64,000 nucleotides of DNA from NCBI GenBank assembly GCA_964633285.1, contig CAZWGA010000006.1, positions 62,001 to 126,000 on the forward strand, read 5' to 3'. The stretch comes from 20CM-2-55-15 sp964633285 (GTDB lineage Bacteria; Acidobacteriota; Terriglobia; 20CM-2-55-15). The first letter of the stretch is position 1, and the number at the start of each line of letters is the position of its first letter. A model generated the notes under the pieces. The model was not told the DNA's origin. It saw only the letters and a list, made by a program, of their open reading frames with translations, and did not search any database. Below are positions 1 to 8,287 of this stretch, piece after piece. The translations under genes and the position numbers were made by a program.

Positions 1-2
1 AA

Positions 3-95
3 ATCAAGCACACGCCGATATTGAAAGGCGTCGAATCCCGCATGTTTGCCGACGAGCGTCTGTATAAATCGGGATTGGTTGGACACGCGGGCTGA
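3..95 (+). CDS. C-terminal fragment of an unidentified protein
   Basis: An open frame enters from the left edge and ends at the TGA at 93-95; the other two forward frames close within this stretch. The visible 30 residues include SRMFADERLYKSGLVGHAG. I do not recognise the family from so short a tail. It converges with the P1 peptidase, whose stop lies 24 bases downstream. It could be a chance open frame, but position and gene spacing make a real gene end plausible. Confidence 0.4.
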   Translation: MKHTPILKGVESRMFADERLYKSGLVGHAG

Positions 96-119
96 CGTTC
101 GCGCACCGAATTTCCTTCC

Positions 120-1157
120 TCATCCTTGAATGTCGCTGTAACTCGGGAAGCCGGGAATCGACTTTGCCTTCATCACCGCCCGGACAATCGCTTCGGAGAC
201 GGCTTCGGCAGCAAGTGCGCCGACGACGCCGTGGTTTGAGGCTGCGGTGAAAGAACCTGTGGACAGGGCGAAGATCGTATCGCCATCGGATGGTGTGTGG
301 GCGGGATTGATCGCGCGGGCGAGGCCGTCGTGAGCCATTTCGGCGATCTTTGTCATTTGAGTTTTGTCGAAGCGGGCATTGGTGGCGACGGCTCCGATTG
401 TTGTGTTTTCACCGGAGCGGCCTGCACGATAAGCATCGATGATGTTCAGGAAACTCTTTCCGTCCGTAGCGCGGGCGCCCGCAATGATCTTGCCGGTTTT
501 GGAGTCGATCACGTTGCCGGCGCAGTTGACCGCGACAATGGCGCCAACGATCAATCCATTCGGCAGGCGGATGCTCGACGTGCCGATACCGCCTTTCATC
601 GGTTTGCCTCCGCCGAGTTTACCGATAGTGGCTCCAGCTCCGGCGCCCACACTGCCTTCGTCGACCGGTCCACTTTTTGCGGCCGTGCACGCTTTGTATC
701 CTGCGTCCGCGTTCGGACGAATCTTCGCGTCGCCGGCACCGAGATCGTAAAGAATGGCGGCGGGCACAATCGGAACCTTGCCGGCGGCGGTTTGAAATCC
801 GAAGTTGTGTTCTTCGAGGTATCGCATCACGCCGCTTGCAGTGTCCAGGCCGAACGCGCTTCCTCCGGAGAGCACAACCGCGTTTATTTTGTCGACTGTA
901 TTGATGGGTTTCAGCAAATCCGTTTCACGGGTGCCGGGCGCAGAGCCGCGAACATCGACACCCGCAACGGCGCCGCGCTCATAAAGGATGACCGTACAAC
1001 CGGTGGGACGCCGGGAGTCGGTGAAATGTCCGACCTTGATCCCGTCAATGTCTGTAATCCGGCCTTCTTTCGACTGCATGTACGGTGTGCGGCCGCCCGC
1101 CGGCTCATAGAGCGCTCCGGCAGTAAGTGCGGCAACGAATTCTCGGCGGTTCATCAT
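120..1157 (-). CDS. P1-family (S58, DmpA-like) aminopeptidase
   Basis: This is a member of the DmpA/BapA P1 peptidase family, N-terminal-nucleophile enzymes that self-cleave and remove N-terminal or beta-amino acids from small peptides. I see the conserved opening ITDIDGIKVGHFTD, the VLSGGSAFGLDTASGVM block and a GGIGTSS segment where, by analogy with DmpA, autocleavage before a Ser/Thr would occur. The start is set at the double Met (MMNRREFVAALTAGAL), giving 345 residues; RREF followed by a short hydrophobic stretch suggests a Tat-like export signal, so the enzyme is probably periplasmic. A longer start at 1193 adds 12 residues unlike a leader. The upstream gene on the same strand is a methyltransferase-like protein 75 bases away. 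Confidence 0.9.
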   Translation of the reverse strand: MMNRREFVAALTAGALYEPAGGRTPYMQSKEGRITDIDGIKVGHFTDSRRPTGCTVILYERGAVAGVDVRGSAPGTRETDLLKPINTVDKINAVVLSGGSAFGLDTASGVMRYLEEHNFGFQTAAGKVPIVPAAILYDLGAGDAKIRPNADAGYKACTAAKSGPVDEGSVGAGAGATIGKLGGGKPMKGGIGTSSIRLPNGLIVGAIVAVNCAGNVIDSKTGKIIAGARATDGKSFLNIIDAYRAGRSGENTTIGAVATNARFDKTQMTKIAEMAHDGLARAINPAHTPSDGDTIFALSTGSFTAASNHGVVGALAAEAVSEAIVRAVMKAKSIPGFPSYSDIQG

Positions 1158-1232
1158 TTCTGCGGCACCATCATTATCACGAATGCCGCGCAATTCCTAT
1201 CGCCGGCGACTGCTCAACGGCAGTTTGAAAAC

Positions 1233-1931
1233 TCACTTCCCGGCTGTAAAGAAAATGATGTGCTGCCACGGAAGGAATTCGAGCGATCGTTGAAATTTGA
1301 ATCCCAGCGGTTCCAGTTCCGATCGTGTGTCCTGTACCGACATTTTGTGAAGCGGCTGAATCGGAACCGTTGGATCTTCCTTTCTGAATTCCACCAGGAC
1401 CACGCGTCCGTCGGGCTTCAGCGCATCGCGAATATGACGCATCATTGAAACGGGATCGGAGAATTCGTGATAGACGTCGACCATCAAGACCAGGTCGACA
1501 CTGTTTTTCGGAAGCTTCGGATCCGCCGTAGTTCCCAGAACGGCTTCCACGTTTCGCAATTTGCGCTGTTCGATGTTCTGCTTCAGCAATTGAAGCATGC
1601 CTTCCTGAATGTCTTCGGCGATGACCTTTCCCTGCGGACCGACGATCTCCGATAACCGCCATGCGTGATATCCCACTCCTGCCCCGACATCCGCAACGAC
1701 CGATCCTTTCTTGATGTCGAGCGAATAGAGCATGCGATCGGGATCTTCTTCCTGGATGCGTGTGGACCGTGTGAGCCAATCGGCGCCTTCCACAGACATG
1801 ACCGGCGCGGGTTGTCGCCGCGTCTGGGCGCCGAGGGCGGTTACGAGAAGGAAGAGGAAAACCAGGGCCACCGCCCTCCGGGGGAGAGTAGGCGCGAAGT
1901 TCCATGTGAGGTTTTGGAATTGCGCCCTCAC
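1233..1931 (-). CDS. secreted class I SAM methyltransferase-like protein
   Basis: A Rossmann methyltransferase fold is visible: motif I is VVADVGAGVGYHAW, followed by VIAEDIQEGML (motif II acidic residue), a VDLVLMVDVYHEF segment and RVVLVEFRKED. The N-terminus carries a hydrophobic run AVALVFLFLLVTALGAQ that reads as a signal peptide or anchor, so the product is probably exported, which is unusual for a SAM enzyme though seen in this subfamily. The frame stays open back over murB on the opposite strand, so the true start must be nearer; I chose the GTG at 1931 (232 aa), with no convincing Shine-Dalgarno. The substrate is unknown. Confidence 0.75.
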   Translation of the reverse strand: MRAQFQNLTWNFAPTLPRRAVALVFLFLLVTALGAQTRRQPAPVMSVEGADWLTRSTRIQEEDPDRMLYSLDIKKGSVVADVGAGVGYHAWRLSEIVGPQGKVIAEDIQEGMLQLLKQNIEQRKLRNVEAVLGTTADPKLPKNSVDLVLMVDVYHEFSDPVSMMRHIRDALKPDGRVVLVEFRKEDPTVPIQPLHKMSVQDTRSELEPLGFKFQRSLEFLPWQHIIFFTAGK

Positions 1932-1991
1932 CCGGGCCCCGTGTTCTTGATCCAGATTCCGCACGAGGGCCAATGTTAAACTGAAACCGCG

Positions 1992-3050
1992 GTGAAAGCA
2001 CTCCTTCACGAGAATGTGGCGCTGGCGCCTCTCACAACGTTCGGGATTGGAGGCGCCGCGCGATATTTTATCGAGGCGCGTACCGAAGAAGCGGCCGCCG
2101 ATGCCATTCAATTCGCCAAAGACAAAAAACTTCCTCTCTTCATTCTTGGCGGCGGTTCGAATCTGCTTGTTGCCGATGCGGGTTTCTCCGGCCTTGTCGT
2201 CAAAATCGGCATCAAAGGAATCGATTTTCAGAACGGAGGGGCCAAAACCTTTGTGCGGTCCGGAGCGGGCGAGGAGTGGGATCGCATTGTGGCGTTGTGC
2301 GTCGAACGGAAACTGGGCGGCGTCGAGTGTCTGAGCGGAATTCCGGGTTCGGCCGGAGGCACGCCAGTGCAGAACGTCGGCGCTTATGGGCAGGAGGTTT
2401 CCGAAGTTCTCACGAGTGTGCGCGTGTACGATCGTCAAAACGATCGCGTGATGGAATTGTCCCGCGAAGATTGCGGATTTGCATATCGAACGAGCCGCTT
2501 CAATACGATCGATAAAGACCGCTTCGTCATTATGCAGGTCACCTATGCCCTTGCCAATGACGGCGCCGCATCGATCCGATATCCGGATGTCCAGCGCGAA
2601 TTCGACGGAAAGAACAGCGCTCCTTCACTTGATGACGTTCGCACAGCAGTGCGCCGCATTCGCGCGCGAAAGGCAATGCTTCTTGTCGAGGGAGATCCCG
2701 ATTGCCTGAGCGCCGGTTCGTTCTTCAAGAATCCTGTTCTCACCGAGTCCCAGTTCGCTTCCCTCGAGGCCATCGCCGGGCCGGCCTTGCCGCGATACCC
2801 GGCGGGTCCAGGCAAAGTGAAAACAGCCGCCGCCTGGCTGATCGAGCGCGCGGGATTCTCAAAGGGATATACCCTTGGACCGGCGGGCCTTTCTTCAAAA
2901 CACACGCTTGCGATCATCAATAAAGGCGGCGCGAAAGCCGAAGACATCCTCCGCCTGGCGAAGGCGATCGAAAGCCGGGTCCGCGATCAATTCGGCATTA
3001 CGCTGGTTCCGGAGCCTGTGTTCCTGGGTTTTGCTACAATCGAAGGTTGA
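1992..3050 (+). CDS. murB: UDP-N-acetylenolpyruvoylglucosamine reductase MurB
   Basis: MurB reduces UDP-GlcNAc-enolpyruvate to UDP-MurNAc with NADPH and FAD in the cytoplasm, the second committed step of peptidoglycan synthesis. At 352 aa it has the usual length. FAD-binding landmarks are LGGGSNLLVADAGF and GIPGSAGGTPVQNVGAYGQE; AYRTSRF supplies the type I tyrosine-containing loop; AGSFFKNP holds the catalytic serine; GFSKGYTLGPAGLSSKHT and the following NKGGAKAEDIL close the C-terminal domain. The start is GTG at 1992 with no obvious ribosome binding site. It is transcribed away from the methyltransferase-like gene and is followed after 29 bases by the Mrp gene, so the two may be co-transcribed. 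It is not in a murein gene cluster here. Confidence 0.96.
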   Translation: MKALLHENVALAPLTTFGIGGAARYFIEARTEEAAADAIQFAKDKKLPLFILGGGSNLLVADAGFSGLVVKIGIKGIDFQNGGAKTFVRSGAGEEWDRIVALCVERKLGGVECLSGIPGSAGGTPVQNVGAYGQEVSEVLTSVRVYDRQNDRVMELSREDCGFAYRTSRFNTIDKDRFVIMQVTYALANDGAASIRYPDVQREFDGKNSAPSLDDVRTAVRRIRARKAMLLVEGDPDCLSAGSFFKNPVLTESQFASLEAIAGPALPRYPAGPGKVKTAAAWLIERAGFSKGYTLGPAGLSSKHTLAIINKGGAKAEDILRLAKAIESRVRDQFGITLVPEPVFLGFATIEG

Positions 3051-3079
3051 TTTGGCAGTGAAAGAGGAGACAGGGACGA

Positions 3080-4174
3080 ATGGCACTTTGGAATAAAGAC
3101 GAAAAGAGCGCGGGAGTCAGCGACGAGCAGGTATTGTCGGTTCTGAAAAGAGTTCAGGATCCTGATCTGCGCAAGGACATCGTGTCCCTGGGTTTTATCA
3201 GGAACCTGAAGATCGACGGTGGAAAAGTATCCTTCGATCTGAATCTCACAACGCCGGCTTGTCCCGTGAAAGATCAAATGCGCGACGAAGCCATCGGGCT
3301 GGTGAAAGCGTTGCCTGGAGTTCAGGGCGTCGAAGTGAAGATGACGAGTGAAGTCCGGCAGATGCCGCAACTCGATAAGACCGCGCTGGCGAGTGTTCGC
3401 AATATCGTGGCCGTCGGCAGCGGAAAGGGCGGTGTCGGAAAATCCACGATAGCGGTGAATATCGCGGCCGCTCTCGCGGCGGCAGGCGCGCGAGTCGGAT
3501 TGCTCGATGGAGATATTTATGGTCCGACAACGCCGATCATGCTGGGACTCGATACGCCTCCGAAATCGATCAACAACCGGATGATTCCCCAGGAATCCGC
3601 CGGATTGAAATTCATTTCGATGGGCCTGCTCGTCAAGTCGGAGCAACCACTCATCTGGCGCGGTCCGATGGCGCACAAGGCGCTTCAGCAGTGCCTGTTC
3701 GATGTCGATTGGGGCGAACTCGATTATTTAATAGTCGACCTTCCTCCAGGCACCGGCGATGTGCACCTCACGCTGGCACAGGCGGTCCCGTTGACGGGTT
3801 CGGTTATCGTTTCGACGCCGCAGGACGTCGGGCTTCGAATTTCGATGAAGACGCTGCGAATGTTCCAGCAGACTCGAGTTCCGATTCTGGGAATCGTCGA
3901 GAATATGAGTTACTACATCTGCCCGCACTGCAATTCAAAAGACGACATCTTTGGACACGGCGGCGGCAGCCGCGCCGCCGAACAACTGGGCATTCCATTT
4001 CTTGGTGAAGTGCCGCTGGATCTCGCGATTCGAACGCAATCGGATATCGGCCGGCCCATCGTCATTGACCAGCCGGACGCGCCGAGCGCCCGAACGCTTC
4101 GCGGGATTGCCGAGAAAGTCGCGGCTCAGGTCAGCATCCGGAATTACGAAGCGCCGCAGCTCGAGATTGAATAA
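3080..4174 (+). CDS. Mrp/ApbC-type Fe-S cluster carrier ATPase
   Basis: A 364-residue Mrp/NBP35-family P-loop protein that holds and delivers [4Fe-4S] clusters. An N-terminal DUF59/MIP18-like domain (about residues 10-85, DPDLRKDIVSLGFI) precedes the deviant Walker A GSGKGGVGKST near residue 115, then LLDGDIYGPTTPIMLG and DYLIVDLPPGTGDVHL (Walker B). The C-terminal CPHC pair in MSYYICPHCNS is the expected bridging-cluster motif. The ATG is preceded by a clear GAGGAGA site. Its TAA overlaps the next ATG by one base, coupling it to a DUF971 protein; DUF971 domains are found beside or fused to Mrp in other bacteria, so a joint Fe-S role is likely. Confidence 0.95.
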   Translation: MALWNKDEKSAGVSDEQVLSVLKRVQDPDLRKDIVSLGFIRNLKIDGGKVSFDLNLTTPACPVKDQMRDEAIGLVKALPGVQGVEVKMTSEVRQMPQLDKTALASVRNIVAVGSGKGGVGKSTIAVNIAAALAAAGARVGLLDGDIYGPTTPIMLGLDTPPKSINNRMIPQESAGLKFISMGLLVKSEQPLIWRGPMAHKALQQCLFDVDWGELDYLIVDLPPGTGDVHLTLAQAVPLTGSVIVSTPQDVGLRISMKTLRMFQQTRVPILGIVENMSYYICPHCNSKDDIFGHGGGSRAAEQLGIPFLGEVPLDLAIRTQSDIGRPIVIDQPDAPSARTLRGIAEKVAAQVSIRNYEAPQLEIE

Positions 4175-4515
4175 TGTTGTCAGGTCCAACGCCGGCTACC
4201 ACTCCGACAAAAATCAAAAAGGTCAGCCCGGGTGAACTCATGATTCTCTGGGCCGACGGGCAGGAGAGTCATTACATTGCTCCGGTGTTGCGCGGCATGT
4301 GTCCGTGCGCTTCGTGCAAAGACGAAATGACGGGTGTGCGAATGATTCTGCCGATTCATATTCCAGATGATCTGGAATTCAGGAAGATCAGCCTCGTCGG
4401 ACAATATGCCCTTCAGTTCGACTGGAGTGATGGGCATCACACCGGTATCTACAGCTTCGAATATCTTCGCGAATTAGCCGGCGGCGGGCTCAACGATAGC
4501 AGCCATCGAACCTAG
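4174..4515 (+). CDS. DUF971 domain protein (partner of Mrp)
   Basis: This 113-aa protein is essentially one DUF971 domain, the fold also found at the N-terminus of gamma-butyrobetaine hydroxylases. Visible landmarks are the LMILWADGQESHYIAPVLRG core, a CPCASCKDE cysteine cluster that could bind a metal or cluster, and a WSDGHHTGIYSFEYLREL ending that is typical of the domain. It starts inside the stop codon of the mrp gene (TAATG), so translation is likely coupled. Its last 42 bases overlap the 3' end of clpS on the other strand. The exact biochemical role is not established; an Fe-S assembly link is inferred from the neighbour. Confidence 0.88.
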   Translation: MLSGPTPATTPTKIKKVSPGELMILWADGQESHYIAPVLRGMCPCASCKDEMTGVRMILPIHIPDDLEFRKISLVGQYALQFDWSDGHHTGIYSFEYLRELAGGGLNDSSHRT

Positions 4516-4803
4516 CGAACGTGGCAGGCGCCAGTCCGGTCCGTAAGCGTGAATCATGTCTCGCTTGTGTTCGGCCTTTTCGAGTTCGCACGTCATCAGA
4601 ATAGTAGTGCCTTTGGTATCTACTTCGACTGCGTGAGAAAACGCTTTCGACTCGGAGAATCCGAAAATCTTTTCCAGCATTTCGACGACGTAATCGTACG
4701 TGTGATCTTCATCGTTAAGCAGAATGACGTGGTAGAGCGGCTGAAGTTGATTGGAAGTTTCGTCCTCGACTTCCGGGAACGCCGAGCTGGCTTTCGAGCT
4801 CAT
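4474..4803 (-). CDS. clpS: ClpS adaptor for ClpAP protease
   Basis: ClpS delivers N-degron substrates to ClpA. The 109-aa product has a disordered N-terminal tail of about 25 residues and the conserved core LYHVILLNDEDHTYDYVVEML, where ND and the following acidic residues form the N-end binding pocket, then AFSHAVEVDTKGTTILMTCELEKAEHKRDMI. Length and domain order are normal. clpA is not adjacent in this window. The tail overlaps the DUF971 gene by 42 bases in convergent orientation. A 24-base-arm palindrome lies just upstream, in the clpS-coxB divergent gap. Confidence 0.95.
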   Translation of the reverse strand: MSSKASSAFPEVEDETSNQLQPLYHVILLNDEDHTYDYVVEMLEKIFGFSESKAFSHAVEVDTKGTTILMTCELEKAEHKRDMIHAYGPDWRLPRSLGSMAAIVEPAAG

Positions 4804-4814
4804 GGAAGAAGAGT

Positions 4815-4896
4815 AACGCGGGTATAAAACCCGCGACTACATAATTAGCCGAGCCGCGGGGCTGCGGTATGCAGTCGCGGGTTTTATACCCGCGTT
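4815..4896. repeat. REP-like double hairpin, copy 1 (GCGGGTATAAAACCCGC type)
   Basis: Two perfectly complementary 24-base arms lie at 4815-4838 and 4873-4896. Each arm is itself a small palindrome: CGCGGGT and ACCCGCG separated by ATAAA on the left arm, mirrored on the right. The 34-base spacer includes a GC-rich segment. The unit sits in the gap between divergent clpS and coxB. A diverged copy lies at 45691-45767, which makes this a dispersed repeat rather than a terminator. Confidence 0.9.
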
Positions 4897-4927
4897 CGCT
4901 GGCAGCGCGGATTTTCTTCGTTTGTGG

Positions 4928-4956
4928 TTTACGTCACCTGCTGCATTTGCTAAATT
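4928..4956 (+). promoter_or_regulatory. candidate sigma70-type promoter of the oxidase operon
   Basis: TTTACG at 4928-4933 and TAAATT at 4951-4956 are 17 bases apart and lie about 47 bases before the coxB ATG, which has a strong AGGAGG site. No other comparably spaced pair is evident in this gap. Assigned by eye only. Confidence 0.4.
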
Positions 4957-5002
4957 CCTGAGTTGTTTTGGGTTCGTGTCCTACCTCAGGAGGAACTAAA
5001 CG

Positions 5003-5833
5003 ATGGCCGATAGCAACGGGCCGGGTCGAGTCACGCTGAGCGGGGTTGTACTGGCAGCTCTTATTCTTATTTTGATCGTGGCTTCTCTTTATCTCTTCAT
5101 TGCGCAGCCGTATTGGTTTCCCCCATTGGCATCCGAACATGGTGGCCGGATCGACAGTCTCTTCATGGCTGTACTTGTCGTGTCGGGTATCGCCTTTGTG
5201 CTGGTGCAGGGAGCGCTGGGATTTTTCGTCGCGCGATATGGCGAAAACAGCGGTGAGCATGCCGCCTATTGGCACGACAATCCCAAGGTTGAAGCGATTC
5301 TATTGATCGTTACCGCGGTCATCCTGACAGTGTTGGTTTTCATGGGCCAGCGCGTTTGGGCTTCGATTTACTTTGCGGACGCTCCGCAGGATGCAACGAT
5401 CATTCAAGTCACAGGCGAACAATTCTCCTGGAATTTTCATTACGCCGGCTTCGATGGGCAATTTGGCCGGACCGATACGAAGCTCATCACGCAGACAAAC
5501 ACCGTGGGGATCGATCGCGCGGATCCTTCCGCAAAAGACGACATCCTGTCCATATCGGATATGCACGTACCCGTCGGCAAGCCTGTACGGCTGCGTCTTC
5601 GTTCAAAAGATGTTATTCACAGTTTTTTTCTTCCCAATTTCCGGATGAAGCAGGACGCTGTGCCCGGAATGGCCATCGAAGTCTGGTTCACGCCGACCAA
5701 GACCGGCACATATGAGATTGCCTGCGCGGAATTGTGCGGCCTTGGACATTACCGCATGAAAGCGGCGTTGACGGTGGATGAGTCGCAAGAGAAATTCAAT
5801 CAATGGCTCCAGCAAAAAGCTGCTGAACAGTAA
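5003..5833 (+). CDS. coxB: cytochrome c oxidase subunit II
   Basis: Subunit II of an aa3-type oxidase carries the CuA electron-entry site on the outer membrane face. The 276-aa protein has two N-terminal membrane segments (about 15-36 and 50-75, and possibly a third near 97-115) and a periplasmic cupredoxin domain. The CuA ligands are visible: His in VIHSFFLPNF and the CAELCGLGHYRM cluster (two Cys, Glu backbone, His, Met). GEQFSWNFHYAGFDG is the aromatic patch for cytochrome c docking. The AGGAGG site at 4988-4993 supports the ATG. It heads a six-gene plus-strand run of oxidase components. No fused cytochrome c domain is present, so an external donor is needed. Confidence 0.95.
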   Translation: MADSNGPGRVTLSGVVLAALILILIVASLYLFIAQPYWFPPLASEHGGRIDSLFMAVLVVSGIAFVLVQGALGFFVARYGENSGEHAAYWHDNPKVEAILLIVTAVILTVLVFMGQRVWASIYFADAPQDATIIQVTGEQFSWNFHYAGFDGQFGRTDTKLITQTNTVGIDRADPSAKDDILSISDMHVPVGKPVRLRLRSKDVIHSFFLPNFRMKQDAVPGMAIEVWFTPTKTGTYEIACAELCGLGHYRMKAALTVDESQEKFNQWLQQKAAEQ

Positions 5834-5847
5834 GAGGAGACGGAATC

Positions 5848-7620
5848 ATGCACGAGTCCCACACAGCCGAACACGCTCATCCGCAACTGGGCTTTTGGCG
5901 CAAGTATGTCTTCAGCACAGACCATAAGGTTATCGGTCTTCAGTACTTGATTACCGCGATGGCGATGGCGGTCGTCGGCGGATTCCTTTCGATGCTGATG
6001 CGTTATCAGCTTGGCTGGCCGCACGCGATGTCGCCAATAATGGCGAAGATTTTCCCGGTCGCTTTTGCAGGCGGAGTCATGGAACCGGGCTTTTATATTT
6101 CGCTCGTGACTATGCATGGGACCATCATGGTTTTCTTTCTCTTTACTGCCGTTCTCACCGGGGGTTTCGGAAACTTCCTTATCCCGCTTCAGATCGGAGC
6201 GCGCGATATGGCATTTCCATTTCTGAATGCCCTGTCTTACTGGGTTTTTCTTTTGTCGTGCATCGTTATATTTTCCGCTTTGTTTGTGACTACGGGGGCG
6301 CCCATGGGAGGCTGGACCGGATATGCTCCGCTCAGCGCCATTCCCGCCGCTGCGCCGGGCCAGGCGACGGGCATGACATTGTGGATCACCGCCATCGCTC
6401 TCTTCAGCGTATCGGGCTTGATGGGTGGTCTGAACTACATCACGACGATTCTCACCATGCGGACCCGCGGTCTTTCGATGATGAGGCTTCCGCTGACGCA
6501 GTGGTCGCTACTCATTACGGCGGTTCTCGGCCTTCTGGCTTTCCCGGTGCTGCTGGCGGCCGGCATTTTGCTGATGTTCGACAGAATGGGCGGAACGAGT
6601 TTCTTCGTGCCGGCCGGCGTGATCATGAATGGAGTTGCTGTCGATCACTCGGGTGGACATCCGTTGCTATGGCAACACCTGTTCTGGTTCTTCGGCCATC
6701 CCGAGGTTTACATCGTGATCCTTCCGGCAATGGGCATGGCATCCGATATTCTGTCCACGTTCTGCCGCAAGCCCATCTTCAGTTACCGCATGATGGTGTA
6801 TTCGATGGCGGCTATTTCGATTTTGAGCTTTATCGTCTGGGGACATCACATGTTTGTGAGCGGAATGAATCCGTTCCTCGGTTCGGTGTTCACGCTCACG
6901 ACTCTTCTCATCGCGGTGCCATCAGCCGTCAAAACCTTCAATTGGCTGGGAACGGTCTGGGGGGCCCGAATTCGATTCACCGCCGCGGGATTATTCGCCA
7001 TAGGATTTGTTTCGATGTTTGTGAGCGGCGGATTGAGCGGAATATTTCTTGGAACATCTGCAGCCGATATTCAACTTCAGGATACGTATTTCGTCGTCGC
7101 GCATTTTCATCTGGTGATGGCCGTCGCTCCGCTCTTTGCTGCATTCGGCGGACTGTATTTCTGGTTTCCGAAGATGTTCGGGCGCTTCATGAATGACACG
7201 CTTGGAAAGCTTCACTTCTGGTTTACATTCATTGGGGCCTATTGCGTTTTCTTTCCGATGCATATTCTCGGCGTCGGCGGCCAGATGCGGCGCATTTACG
7301 ATCCGTTGTCGTACACGTTCCTTCAGAAACAGCAGCCTGTAAACGAGTTCATCAGCATTTCAGCGTTCGTCCTTGGCGGCGCGCAGTTGATTTTCCTGGC
7401 GAATTTCTTCGTGAGTATCTTTGCCGGGCGACGCGCGACGGAATCGAATCCCTGGCATGCCAACACACTCGAATGGACCCTTCCCAATCCTCCGGGTCAT
7501 GGTAATTTCGGTGAAGAGCTGCCGACAGTGTATCGATGGCCGTTTGATTACAGCGTTCCCGGTGAAAAAGAAGATTTCGTGCCGCAGAATGTGGCAGCGG
7601 CAGTGGGCACCCAACACTAA
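5848..7620 (+). CDS. coxA: cytochrome c oxidase subunit I
   Basis: The 590-aa catalytic subunit has about 12 membrane helices and binds heme a, heme a3 and CuB. WFFGHPEVYIVILP gives the CuB His, the cross-linked Tyr and the helix VI Glu that marks type A1 enzymes; GHHMFVSGM supplies the paired CuB histidines; DTYFVVAHFHLVM holds the heme ligands; GARDMAFPFLN near residue 120 is the D-channel entrance. These features indicate a proton-pumping aa3-type oxidase. An AGGAGA site precedes the ATG, and the gene follows coxB by 14 bases. Confidence 0.97.
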   Translation: MHESHTAEHAHPQLGFWRKYVFSTDHKVIGLQYLITAMAMAVVGGFLSMLMRYQLGWPHAMSPIMAKIFPVAFAGGVMEPGFYISLVTMHGTIMVFFLFTAVLTGGFGNFLIPLQIGARDMAFPFLNALSYWVFLLSCIVIFSALFVTTGAPMGGWTGYAPLSAIPAAAPGQATGMTLWITAIALFSVSGLMGGLNYITTILTMRTRGLSMMRLPLTQWSLLITAVLGLLAFPVLLAAGILLMFDRMGGTSFFVPAGVIMNGVAVDHSGGHPLLWQHLFWFFGHPEVYIVILPAMGMASDILSTFCRKPIFSYRMMVYSMAAISILSFIVWGHHMFVSGMNPFLGSVFTLTTLLIAVPSAVKTFNWLGTVWGARIRFTAAGLFAIGFVSMFVSGGLSGIFLGTSAADIQLQDTYFVVAHFHLVMAVAPLFAAFGGLYFWFPKMFGRFMNDTLGKLHFWFTFIGAYCVFFPMHILGVGGQMRRIYDPLSYTFLQKQQPVNEFISISAFVLGGAQLIFLANFFVSIFAGRRATESNPWHANTLEWTLPNPPGHGNFGEELPTVYRWPFDYSVPGEKEDFVPQNVAAAVGTQH

Positions 7621-7622
7621 CA

Positions 7623-8270
7623 ATGCCGGTTATTACTGAAGAAAAAGCCAAGATCGTTATTCCGCCACCCGTATGGCCCGGTTCGGGCGATGGCGATGGT
7701 GGTTCAGGAGACAACGGAGATTCCGGCTCGACGTTCCCCATTTCGAAGGAACAAATCGGAGTCTGGATTCTGCTGACGGCTGTCCTGATGCTGTTCGCAG
7801 GTCTGTCGAGCGCGTACATCGTACTGCGCGGCGTGCCGACGTGGCAGGGAATCGAACTGCCTTCGCTTCTGTGGCCCAACACGGCCGTATTGCTTCTCAG
7901 CAGTTTTGCAATCGAGTTTTCGCGGCGCGCCCTTCGCCGGAGTGATCTGCTCAGTATGCAGCGATGGCTCTCTGTCACAGGCGTACTGGGATTGGTATTC
8001 CTGACCGGTCAGGTGGCGGCATGGCGGCAATTGGTCATTGCCGGGGTCTATATTCCGTCGACTTTGCAGAGCGGTTTCTTTTACATCCTGACAGGACTTC
8101 ACGGTCTTCATTTGCTGGGTGGAATCATTGCGCTGGCGTACGTTTTGTCCAAAGCGCTAAAGAATCGCTTGAGCGCTGCGAATCAGCAGCCTCTGAAACT
8201 TTGCGCGTTGTACTGGCATGTGATGGACGCGCTTTGGATTTATTTATTTCTGTTGCTGTTGCTGTCCTAA
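7623..8270 (+). CDS. coxC: cytochrome c oxidase subunit III, first copy
   Basis: A heme-copper oxidase subunit III family protein of 215 aa, with five likely membrane helices beginning after a Gly/Asp-rich tail (GSGDGDGGSGDNGDSGS, residues 21-37). Family signatures include TGLHGLHLLGGIIAL and a final YWHVMDALWIYLF helix. It starts 2 bases after coxA. A second subunit III-like gene follows directly; having two small III-like proteins in tandem is a known layout in some oxidase operons, where the two may form a heterodimeric subunit or serve different assembly states. The Gly/Asp-rich N-terminus is unusual and may be cytoplasmic. Confidence 0.9.
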   Translation: MPVITEEKAKIVIPPPVWPGSGDGDGGSGDNGDSGSTFPISKEQIGVWILLTAVLMLFAGLSSAYIVLRGVPTWQGIELPSLLWPNTAVLLLSSFAIEFSRRALRRSDLLSMQRWLSVTGVLGLVFLTGQVAAWRQLVIAGVYIPSTLQSGFFYILTGLHGLHLLGGIIALAYVLSKALKNRLSAANQQPLKLCALYWHVMDALWIYLFLLLLLS

Positions 8271-8287
8271 CATCTGGAGAATCTCAA

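Noticed and set aside
297..1448. 383-codon plus-strand open frame across the P1 peptidase and methyltransferase genes
   Set aside because: It is antisense to two well-supported genes and has no recognisable domain or ribosome site.
1932..2438. N-terminal extension of the methyltransferase-like frame over murB
   Set aside because: The extension is antisense to murB and precedes the signal peptide; the start was placed at 1931.
6258..7196. 312-codon frame within coxA on the same strand
   Set aside because: It lies entirely inside the subunit I gene in another frame and shows His/Arg-rich shadow composition.
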